In this document: piece by piece, positions 16,177-22,827 of the stretch
Position numbering within the stretch: the first letter of the stretch is position 1
Layout of the letters: every line of letters begins with the position of its first letter
Source of the DNA: CAZYME01 sp964648115
GTDB lineage: Bacteria > Pseudomonadota > Gammaproteobacteria > Legionellales > Legionellaceae
Length of the DNA: 23,837 nt
Assembly (NCBI GenBank): GCA_964648115.1
Contig: CAZYME010000034.1
Coordinates: 1-23,837, forward strand
Reading direction: 5' to 3'
The notes under the pieces: model-generated
Databases searched by the model: none
What the model was told of the DNA's origin: nothing
Seen by the model: the letters and a program-made list of their open reading frames with translations, nothing else
Made by a program: the position numbers and the translations under genes

Positions 16177-17453
16177 AAAAAAACGAACGATTGCAAGCAT
16201 TACGGACTCTAACTGCTGTATTACAAGATCAGACACCTCTCACGCATCTTATGTCCTCTGCAGCAGATCTCTCACCATTAAGTAAAGAAATATGCTTTGG
16301 TGTGTGCCGCCATTACTTTCGTTTAGCGGCTATTGCGGATCAACTGCTAAGTAAGCGCCCGAAAGCCGTGGAAGTTTGGGCCTGTTTACTAATGGGTCTT
16401 TATCAACTGCATTACTTACGTATCCCTGATTATGCCGTTGTGAAAGAAACGGTCGCTTTATTAGAGCAGATAAAAAAAACCTGGGCCAAAGGCTTGGTAA
16501 ATGCGATATTACGTACATATTGCCGCGAGCAGGAAAAGCTGTTAGCTGGTTTACAAGACAACCCTGCCTTCCTCTATGGCCACCCAAAGTGGCTAATCAA
16601 ACGTTTGCAAAAAGCATGGCCCAATAATTGGCAAGCTATTTTGCAAGCCAATGATCTTCATCCGCCAATGAGCTTGCGCGTTAATGCTAGGAATACTTCC
16701 TCTACAGTGTATCTGCACCGCCTACAAGAAACGGGCATCGACGCATATCCACATCAACACGCACCACAGGGTATTTCTTTAACAACCCCTTGTGATGTAT
16801 ATGCCCTACCTGGATTCTCAGCTGGCGATGTGTCGGTTCAGGATGAAGCGGCACAATTGGCTGTTTCTCTTTTGGCTTTAAAACCAGGATTACGACTTCT
16901 TGATGCTTGTGCCGCTCCAGGCGGTAAAACATGCCATATTTTGGAAATGGAGGCTTCGTTGTCGGCTTGTGTAGCAATAGACATTGATCACAAGCGCTTG
17001 GCGCGCGTACAAGAAAATTTAAACCGTTTAAATTTACAAGCTACTTTATTAAAAGGCGATGGTGTACATCCAGAGACTTGGTGGGATGGGGTCTTATTTG
17101 ACCGCATTCTTCTCGATGCCCCCTGCTCGGCCACAGGAGTAATTAGGCGTCATCCTGATATTAAACTGTTACGAACGGAGGCTGATATTACGGCGGTTAT
17201 CCAATTACAACAAGAGTTGCTCCACGCTTTATGGCCACTCCTGGCACCAGGTGGAATTATGTTATACGCAACCTGCTCCATCATGCCCGAAGAAAACGAG
17301 CAACAAATTAGCCGTTTTATCGCCAACAAGCCCGATTGCAAATTCTTAGCACAAGAGCAACCATGGGGGCATGCCACTGAACATGGCTGGCAAATTTTGC
17401 CTGGTGACAACAATATGGACGGATTTTTTTACAGCCTCTTAACGAAAGCATAA
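16173..17453 (+). CDS. rsmB: 16S rRNA (cytosine-967-C5)-methyltransferase
   Basis: 426 aa from the ATG at 16173; a longer in-frame reading from 16125 would run inside fmt and is not needed. The N-terminal NusB-like RNA-binding domain (about 1-140, LLMGLYQLHYLRIPDYAVVKE) precedes a Rossmann methyltransferase domain. This has SAM motif DACAAPGGKT (244-253), DAPCSATGVIRRHPDIK with Cys318, and YATCSIMPEENEQQI with catalytic Cys368; the two Cys are characteristic of m5C RNA methyltransferases. FSAGDVSVQDEAAQLA is typical of RsmB. It is coupled to fmt by ATGA and is the last gene of the def-fmt-rsmB set. Confidence 0.97.
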   Translation: MKKNERLQALRTLTAVLQDQTPLTHLMSSAADLSPLSKEICFGVCRHYFRLAAIADQLLSKRPKAVEVWACLLMGLYQLHYLRIPDYAVVKETVALLEQIKKTWAKGLVNAILRTYCREQEKLLAGLQDNPAFLYGHPKWLIKRLQKAWPNNWQAILQANDLHPPMSLRVNARNTSSTVYLHRLQETGIDAYPHQHAPQGISLTTPCDVYALPGFSAGDVSVQDEAAQLAVSLLALKPGLRLLDACAAPGGKTCHILEMEASLSACVAIDIDHKRLARVQENLNRLNLQATLLKGDGVHPETWWDGVLFDRILLDAPCSATGVIRRHPDIKLLRTEADITAVIQLQQELLHALWPLLAPGGIMLYATCSIMPEENEQQISRFIANKPDCKFLAQEQPWGHATEHGWQILPGDNNMDGFFYSLLTKA

Positions 17454-17464
17454 ACACACAATCT

Positions 17465-17493
17465 TTTATTTTCTAAACATAATGACATATAAT
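17465..17493 (+). promoter_or_regulatory. Candidate promoter of the GH18 gene
   Basis: A perfect -10 TATAAT (17488-17493) lies 17 nt after a poor -35 TTTATT (17465-17470), in the AT-rich gap after rsmB. Transcription would start near 17500, leaving a leader of about 25 nt with GAGG (17512-17515) before the ATG at 17526. Confidence 0.5.
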
Positions 17494-17525
17494 TAAGCAT
17501 ATTATTAACTTGAGGCTTGATTATT

Positions 17526-18497
17526 ATGCGTCTGATACCCACAAAATGTTTTCTTGCTCTTTTATTGTGTAGCGCCGGAGCTAATGCTGCGCCCATATTT
17601 AGCCCCTATGCAGATATATCTATTAATACCCATTGGAGTTCGGAATTCCAAGATATGGAGCCCATGGATCTAGGCACAATTGCCACTAATAACAATATTA
17701 AAGGCTTTCATTTAGCTTTTATTACAGACAGTGGTAGCTGCCAGCCAGCTTGGGCTAGCCAGGCAGATTATAGCCTTGCAAATAAATGGGGCCAGCGCTT
17801 AACCGACAACCTGGCAAAATTAGGTGTAGAAACGACAGTGGCTTTCGGGGGAGCAAGTGGTAACGATCTCTCCATGAATTGTAACCCTAGCCAGCTTGTT
17901 GATACATTCAACCAGACAGTAAGCACTTATAAAGCAAAAAAGCTTGATTTTGATATTGAAAATGGAACAGCCAACGTACCAAAATTGATGACTGCCCTAA
18001 CCACATTCCAACAGCAAAATCCCAATATTAAAATCAGTTTCACACTACCTGTCTTACCAGAGGGATTAACACCTGAAGGGAAGGATGTTGTTTCTCAAGC
18101 GAAACAAGCCAAACTAAATTTTACTGTTAATATTATGGCGATGGACTATGGCGACGCTTACCCAGGGGATATGGGTGATTATGCAAAACAAGCTTCAACC
18201 GCGTTGCATGATTATTTAAAAACCATTTATCCACAAAGTAGCGACGAAGAGCTTTGGCAAAAAGTAGAGCTCACCCCCATGATTGGCGTTAACGACGTTA
18301 ATAAAGAACAGTTTACTTTGCAAAATGCTAGTGCAGTCAGAACGTTTGCTTTTGACCATAATATCGGCGGTTATTCGATGTGGTCTATGACACGAGACAA
18401 ACCTTGTGATAGTAAATGGGCAAGCCCTACGTGTAGTGGAAATAATTTGCAAAAAAATGATTATGACTTTACGCGGGCTTTTTTAGGAGCTAAGTGA
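17526..18497 (+). CDS. Secreted GH18 (chitinase-like) glycosidase
   Basis: 323 aa from the ATG at 17526, chosen over the in-frame TTG at 17517 because GAGG lies 10 nt upstream. A Sec signal peptide (MRLIPTKCFLALLLCSAGANA, cleavage after about 21) precedes a single GH18-type barrel. TTVAFGGASG (about 103-112) corresponds to the SxGG strand. LDFDIENG carries Asp141, Asp143 and the catalytic acid Glu145 of DxxDxDxE, the first Asp of that motif being Lys. VNIMAMDYGD supplies the substrate-assisting Asp/Tyr, and GGYSMWSMTRD the closing-strand Trp. No carbohydrate-binding module is visible. Secreted chitinases are type II secretion substrates in Legionella; that route here is inference. Activity on chitin or peptidoglycan-type glycans is not settled by sequence. 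Its own promoter and terminator make it monocistronic. Confidence 0.88.
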   Translation: MRLIPTKCFLALLLCSAGANAAPIFSPYADISINTHWSSEFQDMEPMDLGTIATNNNIKGFHLAFITDSGSCQPAWASQADYSLANKWGQRLTDNLAKLGVETTVAFGGASGNDLSMNCNPSQLVDTFNQTVSTYKAKKLDFDIENGTANVPKLMTALTTFQQQNPNIKISFTLPVLPEGLTPEGKDVVSQAKQAKLNFTVNIMAMDYGDAYPGDMGDYAKQASTALHDYLKTIYPQSSDEELWQKVELTPMIGVNDVNKEQFTLQNASAVRTFAFDHNIGGYSMWSMTRDKPCDSKWASPTCSGNNLQKNDYDFTRAFLGAK

Positions 18498-18518
18498 AGT
18501 AAGGAATACTTTATATAT

Positions 18519-18551
18519 CCCCCTCTCCCTCAAGGGGAGAGGGGATTTTTT
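18519..18551 (+). terminator. Rho-independent terminator after the GH18 gene
   Basis: A 10-bp GC-rich stem CCCCTCTCCC (18520-18529) / GGGAGAGGGG (18535-18544) with loop TCAAG is followed by ATTTTTTG (T-run 18546-18551). It lies 22 bp after the GH18 stop and doubles as the left arm of the palindromic repeat below. Confidence 0.8.
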
Positions 18552-18620
18552 GTTTTAATTGATTATAATCAAAACAAATTGTCCCCTCGCCCCCTTGGGG
18601 AGAGGGTTAGGGAGAGGGGG
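18519..18620. repeat. Palindromic repeat with CCCCCTCTCCCT termini
   Basis: CCCCCTCTCCCT (18519-18530) and AGGGAGAGGGGG (18609-18620) are exact reverse complements bounding a 102-bp element. Near its centre is the AT palindrome TTGATTATAATCAA. The arms contain hairpin-forming CCCTCTCCC/GGGGAGAGGG runs of a type found dispersed in many bacterial genomes. It may have been co-opted as the GH18 terminator. Confidence 0.65.
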
Positions 18621-18650
18621 TCCTCGGTGCCAGGGGGGATCAAACCGCCT

Positions 18651-18693
18651 GGCCATTCCCGCATTCCGCTTCGCTCCATACGGGCTACATTGA
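18651..18693 (+). repeat. Half-copy of the 21380-21460 palindromic repeat
   Basis: This 43-bp segment is the reverse complement of 21380-21422 with a single mismatch. It contains the core CGCATTCCGCTTCGCTCCAT. Only one arm is present here, whereas 21380-21460 has both. It sits 45 bp before parB. Confidence 0.8.
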
Positions 18694-18738
18694 TCTGTTC
18701 CTCTTGACCACAACCCTCCTCAGCGCTACATTGACCGC

Positions 18739-19524
18739 ATGAAAGAATTCAAATTACTACCCATCGAATGGTTACAGCGCGGCCATTATCAACCCCGGAA
18801 AGCCTTTGATAAGGATGCGCTGCAAGACCTTGCCAATTCCATTCTTGCTCAAGGGTTGATTGAGCCTTTAATTGTGCGTGAAATTACTAACCAACGTTAT
18901 GAAATTATCGCTGGTGAACGACGATGGCGAGCCGCGGGAATTGCGGGACTCACCGAAGTACCCTGCTTGATTGGCACCTACACTGATGAACAAACAGCAG
19001 CTGTAACACTGATTGAAAATATTCAACGACAAGACTTAAATTTGCTTGAAGAAGCCGGTGGCTATCAACGCTTACATACAGAATTTCACTTCAGCCAGGA
19101 AGAAATTGCCACACTAGTGGGCAAATCCCGTAGCCATATTGCTAATATTTTACGCTTACTCACCTTATGCGAGTTTGTGCAAAGTAGACTGCGCGCGGGC
19201 CAATTATCCCTAGGCCACGCACGTGCGCTAGTCGGCCTCACACCACATCAACAAGAGACGCTGGCTAAGCAAATCCATGAAGAGGAGTGGTCAGTTCGTC
19301 GCCTCGAAGAAGAGGTACGGCTAAGCAAACCACCCTCAAGCCAATCCACACAGCCCGCTCAAATCCCCGATATCATGCATTTACAAACTCACATTGCCGA
19401 GCAAATGGGTACACCTGTGCAAATTGTTACCGATAATGAACAAGGCGGTTGGTTAAAAATAAAATTTTTTGATAATGATACCCTCACAGGACTTCTAGAG
19501 AAGATGGGCTTGCGCTATGATTAA
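18739..19524 (+). CDS. ParB/Spo0J-family partition protein, without a parA neighbour
   Basis: 261 aa. N-terminal ParB/Srx nucleotide-binding domain: LLPIEWLQRGHYQPRK (6-21), LANSILAQGLIEPLIVRE, and the CTP-binding box GERRWRAA (59-66), then ENIQRQDLNLLEEA (93-106). A central helix-turn-helix follows (FSQEEIATLVGKSRSHIANILRLL, 118-141) with LSLGHARALVGL. The C-terminal region is short, linked by a Ser/Gln/Pro-rich stretch (about 196-208), and could dimerise. Canonical ParB pairs with ParA upstream; here the neighbours are a GH18 gene and dacB, so this is an orphan. It may be the chromosomal ParB displaced from parA, or a Noc-like or regulatory paralogue. No parS-like palindrome is seen in the window. 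The start lacks a clear ribosome site. Confidence 0.88.
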   Translation: MKEFKLLPIEWLQRGHYQPRKAFDKDALQDLANSILAQGLIEPLIVREITNQRYEIIAGERRWRAAGIAGLTEVPCLIGTYTDEQTAAVTLIENIQRQDLNLLEEAGGYQRLHTEFHFSQEEIATLVGKSRSHIANILRLLTLCEFVQSRLRAGQLSLGHARALVGLTPHQQETLAKQIHEEEWSVRRLEEEVRLSKPPSSQSTQPAQIPDIMHLQTHIAEQMGTPVQIVTDNEQGGWLKIKFFDNDTLTGLLEKMGLRYD

Positions 19525-19557
19525 CGGTTCAGTTTAGGCGCAAAGGATCATAAATCA

Positions 19558-21360
19558 ATGAAAAGGATTTTGTTAAGCACATTAGTATGGGCTCTTGGTT
19601 CCGTCGCTATGGCGACAAACCTTCAAAACAACGTTGATAAGATCATTAATCAAGTCGACCCCAATATTAATATGGGCATAGTCGTCGTAGATTTAAATAC
19701 CGGCGAAACGCTCTATCAACGAAATGCTACTCGCGCTTTCGTCCCCGCAAGCAACATGAAATTATTTTCAGATGCTGCTGCATTAATGGCGTTAGGGCCG
19801 GACTACCGCTTTCAAAGCCAACTTACTACCGACGCATCTGTACTCGATCAGGGCGTTCTTAAAGGCTCTCTCTACCTTCATTTATCAGGGGACCCTTCTT
19901 TAACACAAGAAAATTTAGACCAGCTGCTAGCTCAGCTACGATTATGGGGCGTTAACCGTATACAAGGTAACGTAGTGTTGGTCAGCAATAACAGCGTTGT
20001 TAATGCTTACGCACCAGGACGAACCCCATCCGACAACAAATACAGCTATGGAGCACCTGTAGCCCCTGTCGTACTTGATGAAAACCGTTTAAATGTAACC
20101 GTTAATCCTTCCTACCGCGCAGGCACAGCCGCTTCTGTAGAGCTAGATAACCAAAATACAACTTTATTTTTAGACAACCAGGTCAAGACTGCCGCCAAAG
20201 CCGCAGGCTGTGGTGTGAGTTTTACCATGGATGATGACAACCATCTTACCGTTCGTGGCTGTGTAGGCGTTGGGCAATGGGCAATCCAACAACGCTTACC
20301 TATTCGTAATCCATTCCGCTATGCCCAAGATCAAGTCAGAGGGCGACTAGCTAGTTTGGGCATCAAACTTGATGGACAAGTAGTGTTAGGCAGAGCCCCC
20401 TCTTCATCACTATTGCTGTCATCACATGCATCAAAACCCATTACGCAATTAATGGCTGATACATTAAAACCTTCTGATAACTTATATGCAGACAGTTTAT
20501 TTTTACACGCAGCGGCCAAACTAAATGGCTCACCATTAAACTGGCAACAAGCTCAACCCGTGGTGAAGAATTTCTTGCAACAACAAACAGGAATCAGTTT
20601 GCAAAATGCTGTATTAACGGACGGATCTGGCCTGTCTCGCCAAGATCTGCTCACCCCGCAACAAACCGTTGAGTTGCTGCGTTTTTTACATAATAGATTC
20701 CCGCTCGCCTACGAATATATAGCAGCCTTGCCTATAGCAGGCTACGATGGAACATTACGTCGACGATTCCGCAAACCATCGCAGCAAGGTTTATTGCGCG
20801 CGAAAACAGGTACCATGACTGGTGTGATGAGTTTGTCAGGTTATTTATATACTGCAAATGCACATACCTTGGCATTTGCTATCTACATTAATAAAAGACC
20901 AGGGACGAAACCTGCTGTATCAGGTCGTTATCGGCCTATGGTCGATACATTATGTGATTTTTTCTTGCGGCAGAAACCTGATAGCCGTCAAGCTGCACAG
21001 TCACCCAAACCATACGCCCGCGTTGCTTTTCAACAACAACCAACACAGGGGGATAAGCAGCGTACTAAATATGCTAAATGGCGACAGTTGGAGTCTTCTG
21101 TCAAAAGAGCTCTACAGGGTCAACCCGTTACAGTATTGTTCAGAGGGGATCAGCTAGTACTGAATGATAACGATGCAGATATCAATAAGGTATGGGCAGT
21201 CTTGCAAAATCTAAGAAAAAAATATGCTTTTACCGTTGCTTTGCATAGCAAATCAGCACCCGCTGGCAATAAAAACCAGCCTATGCTTCTGTGGGTAAAA
21301 TCAAACAGTCAAAATCCGCAAGGCAAAAGAACATGGACTTTACGTGAGTCGGTGGGCTAG
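19558..21360 (+). CDS. dacB: D-alanyl-D-alanine carboxypeptidase/endopeptidase, PBP4 type, with C-terminal extension
   Basis: 600 aa periplasmic serine peptidase of family S13, trimming or cleaving D-Ala cross-links in peptidoglycan. The signal peptide ends near residue 19 (SVAMA). Catalytic motifs: SxxK as ASNMK (Ser65, Lys68), SxN as SDN (306-308), KTG (416-418). The large insertion between motifs 1 and 2 (about 90-290) is normal for PBP4. The family domain ends near 472. About 125 further residues follow, absent from E. coli DacB (477 aa): a Gln/Lys-rich linker (about 472-505), then a compact-looking alpha/beta segment (about 507-570; PVTVLFRGDQLVLNDNDADI) and a polar tail. AAGGAT lies about 11 nt before the ATG. 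It is 33 bp after parB and probably co-transcribed with it. Confidence 0.93.
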   Translation: MKRILLSTLVWALGSVAMATNLQNNVDKIINQVDPNINMGIVVVDLNTGETLYQRNATRAFVPASNMKLFSDAAALMALGPDYRFQSQLTTDASVLDQGVLKGSLYLHLSGDPSLTQENLDQLLAQLRLWGVNRIQGNVVLVSNNSVVNAYAPGRTPSDNKYSYGAPVAPVVLDENRLNVTVNPSYRAGTAASVELDNQNTTLFLDNQVKTAAKAAGCGVSFTMDDDNHLTVRGCVGVGQWAIQQRLPIRNPFRYAQDQVRGRLASLGIKLDGQVVLGRAPSSSLLLSSHASKPITQLMADTLKPSDNLYADSLFLHAAAKLNGSPLNWQQAQPVVKNFLQQQTGISLQNAVLTDGSGLSRQDLLTPQQTVELLRFLHNRFPLAYEYIAALPIAGYDGTLRRRFRKPSQQGLLRAKTGTMTGVMSLSGYLYTANAHTLAFAIYINKRPGTKPAVSGRYRPMVDTLCDFFLRQKPDSRQAAQSPKPYARVAFQQQPTQGDKQRTKYAKWRQLESSVKRALQGQPVTVLFRGDQLVLNDNDADINKVWAVLQNLRKKYAFTVALHSKSAPAGNKNQPMLLWVKSNSQNPQGKRTWTLRESVG

Positions 21361-21379
21361 TCACACCATGGTTTTTATA

Positions 21380-21460
21380 TCAATGTAGCCTGTATGGAGC
21401 GAAGCGGAATGCGGGAATGGCCCGGCAGATCCCCGCATTCCGCTTCGCTCCATACGGGCT
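21380..21460. repeat. Full palindromic repeat, 29-bp arms
   Basis: The left arm 21387-21415 (AGCCTGTATGGAGCGAAGCG...) and right arm 21432-21460 are inverted repeats with one mismatch, around a 16-bp loop; the left arm is extended outward to 21380 in the copy shared with 18651-18693. It lies 19 bp after the dacB stop and could act as a transcript-stabilising or terminating hairpin. A small hairpin CTAGG-CAA-CCTAG follows at 21501-21513. Otherwise 21461-21575 is featureless. Confidence 0.85.
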
Positions 21461-21575
21461 AGGATAGTGTTTTAAAGCCCTGAAAATACCCGACTGCGAG
21501 CTAGGCAACCTAGATACTCCTGGAAATCCAAGATGGCGTGTAGCCTGCACATTAATATTATTTTTTATACAGTCA

Positions 21576-21604
21576 TTGTGTAATCAAAACATAATATGTA
21601 CAAT
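21576..21604 (+). promoter_or_regulatory. Promoter of the PSAP/PPxY membrane protein gene
   Basis: -35 TTGTGT (21576-21581) and -10 TACAAT (21599-21604) are separated by exactly 17 nt. The leader is about 25 nt, with GGAG (21627-21630) 5 nt before the ATG. Upstream of the -35, TTAATATT (21552-21559) resembles the core of the PmrA box reported for Legionella effector genes, but such AT strings arise easily by chance. Confidence 0.55.
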
Positions 21605-21635
21605 GCAAACGCATAATTAACTTTGTGGAGCTAAA

Positions 21636-22373
21636 ATGGCTAATCCAGTTAAGATTCTTGGTATAGGTATTACGTACTTAGGGCTAGGAGCCATGTTTTT
21701 AATGGCGATCATAGGATCCTTCTCACTTGATTTATTACTTGTCTATTTTGTATCTAAGTTCGGTAACAACCGAGGCTCGTTTCTGAATAACTTTATTATC
21801 TCAATGTTCCTTTGGAACATTATGTTGTCAAACCGTAGTTCGCTCTATGAAAATGTCGGTTTTTCACTACTCGCCTCTCCAATTATAAGTGGCTTGAGCG
21901 TAGGGCTTTCATTCGCTTTAGGCGCCCCAGAATTTGGTCTTGCAATATTAGCAGGTTGGGGTGGAGCTGCCGCTATTCTTATTATTGGGCTGACAGTGTA
22001 CTCTACCGGAAATTTGCTTGGGTCTTTATTCAGCTGGATGACGACTCCACGCTACAACGCAGAAGCCAGATTTTCTGAGGCCAATGACTCACTTATAGCT
22101 GCAGCCAGAGAGTTAAACAACTTGCGTGATTCCAGTAATGGCAACGTTTATGGTGGCGTACAACAGAGTGCCAGCGCTTCTCGTGCGGCCAATCAAGAGA
22201 GCTGGGAGACACAAGTGAGCTTTGGATCACCTATAGCTGCTCCGAGACGTGATGAATCAGCACCGGCATATAAATTAGTTGATGATAACGCTGTGCCAGG
22301 ATATGAAAATCCCCCCGGATACGATGATCAGGTGGTCCCATCAGCACCCCCAGCATATGGCCACAACAATTAA
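21636..22373 (+). CDS. Unknown membrane protein with C-terminal PSAP and PPxY motifs; candidate effector
   Basis: 245 aa, not a family I recognise. The N-terminal 135 residues are strongly hydrophobic with about 3-4 membrane helices (about 7-38, 51-63, 74-96, 100-134), no typical signal peptide and many Gly. The C-terminal ~110 residues are soluble and polar: a short amphipathic helix (SEANDSLIAAARELNNLRD, 147-165), a Ser/Gln/Ala-rich stretch, then a Pro/Tyr-rich tail. The tail contains SAPAY (208-212), PPGY (226-229), PSAP (235-238) and PPAY (238-241), four residues from the end. PPxY binds eukaryotic WW domains and P(S/T)AP binds TSG101; fused PSAPPxY is known from viral late domains. It has its own promoter, a strong ribosome site and a hairpin after the stop. 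Host targeting is inference; a simple Pro-rich bacterial tail is the alternative. Confidence 0.8.
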   Translation: MANPVKILGIGITYLGLGAMFLMAIIGSFSLDLLLVYFVSKFGNNRGSFLNNFIISMFLWNIMLSNRSSLYENVGFSLLASPIISGLSVGLSFALGAPEFGLAILAGWGGAAAILIIGLTVYSTGNLLGSLFSWMTTPRYNAEARFSEANDSLIAAARELNNLRDSSNGNVYGGVQQSASASRAANQESWETQVSFGSPIAAPRRDESAPAYKLVDDNAVPGYENPPGYDDQVVPSAPPAYGHNN

Positions 22374-22381
22374 ATCTTAAT

Positions 22382-22410
22382 CCTCGGCTGCTGCTTGTAG
22401 CCGAGGGTTC
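22382..22410 (+). terminator. Hairpin terminator after the PSAP/PPxY gene
   Basis: CCTCGGCT (22382-22389) pairs perfectly with AGCCGAGG (22399-22406) around a 9-nt loop, 9 bp after the stop codon. The following GTTCTACTCT is only moderately T-rich, so termination may be inefficient. Confidence 0.55.
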
Positions 22411-22415
22411 TACTC

Positions 22416-22500
22416 TAGCCTGGATAAGCGCAGCGCTGAGTGATCCGGGATTTATGGTGCTGCTATCTCCCGGATTACGGCTTCACCTCCATCCAGGCTA
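22416..22500. repeat. 85-bp palindromic repeat with TAGCCTGGAT termini
   Basis: TAGCCTGGAT (22416-22425) and ATCCAGGCTA (22491-22500) are exact inverted ends. An inner pair ATCCGGGA (22443-22450) / TCCCGGAT (22468-22475) is also exact. It lies between convergent genes, and its right end supplies the cbpM stop codon. A partial relative is at 3569-3595. Confidence 0.8.
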
Positions 22501-22827
22501 AACGTCCTTAACATGATGCTGCAGAATATTAAGCTTTTCTCGCACGTGATCTAACTCGTCAAGTAACTCCATGACTAAAACCACACCTGGCGTGTTTATA
22601 CCCAGATCCTGCTGTAATCGACATGCTGATTGAATACGAACGAATGTATGCCGATCAACATCCGGGGTCTTATGTCGTGATTGTGAAGAAGAGAATAAAC
22701 CATGCTCCATCATATCCACCAACATATCCTCAGAAATATTGCACTTCTGGCAGACCTCCACAAATGAAATTGTAGTGTTTTCATCCATCAACATACCCGC
22801 TACGATTGTCTGATCCGCCATGTTCAT
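22498..22827 (-). CDS. cbpM: Chaperone modulator CbpM (MerR-like)
   Basis: 109 aa. CbpM binds the J-domain of CbpA and inhibits its co-chaperone and DNA-binding activities. Features: an N-terminal helix-turn-helix-like region typical of MerR-type folds (FVEVCQKCNISEDMLVDMMEHGLF, about 22-45) and a helical C-terminus (RIQSACRLQQDLGINTPGVVLVMELLDEL) characteristic of CbpM. The ATG overlaps the cbpA stop (ATGA), so the two are coupled. The TAG stop lies exactly in the terminal CTA of a palindromic repeat, so the original C-terminus may have been altered. Confidence 0.9.
   Translation of the reverse strand: MNMADQTIVAGMLMDENTTISFVEVCQKCNISEDMLVDMMEHGLFSSSQSRHKTPDVDRHTFVRIQSACRLQQDLGINTPGVVLVMELLDELDHVREKLNILQHHVKDV

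Noticed and set aside
18519..18693. CRISPR-like array
   Set aside because: The repeats are palindromic intergenic elements of different families without regular spacing or spacers, and no cas gene is present.
21552..21559. PmrA-box-like TTAATATT upstream of the PSAP/PPxY gene as a firm regulatory call
   Set aside because: An 8-nt A/T-only string in an AT-rich gap is expected by chance; kept only as a remark in the promoter entry.
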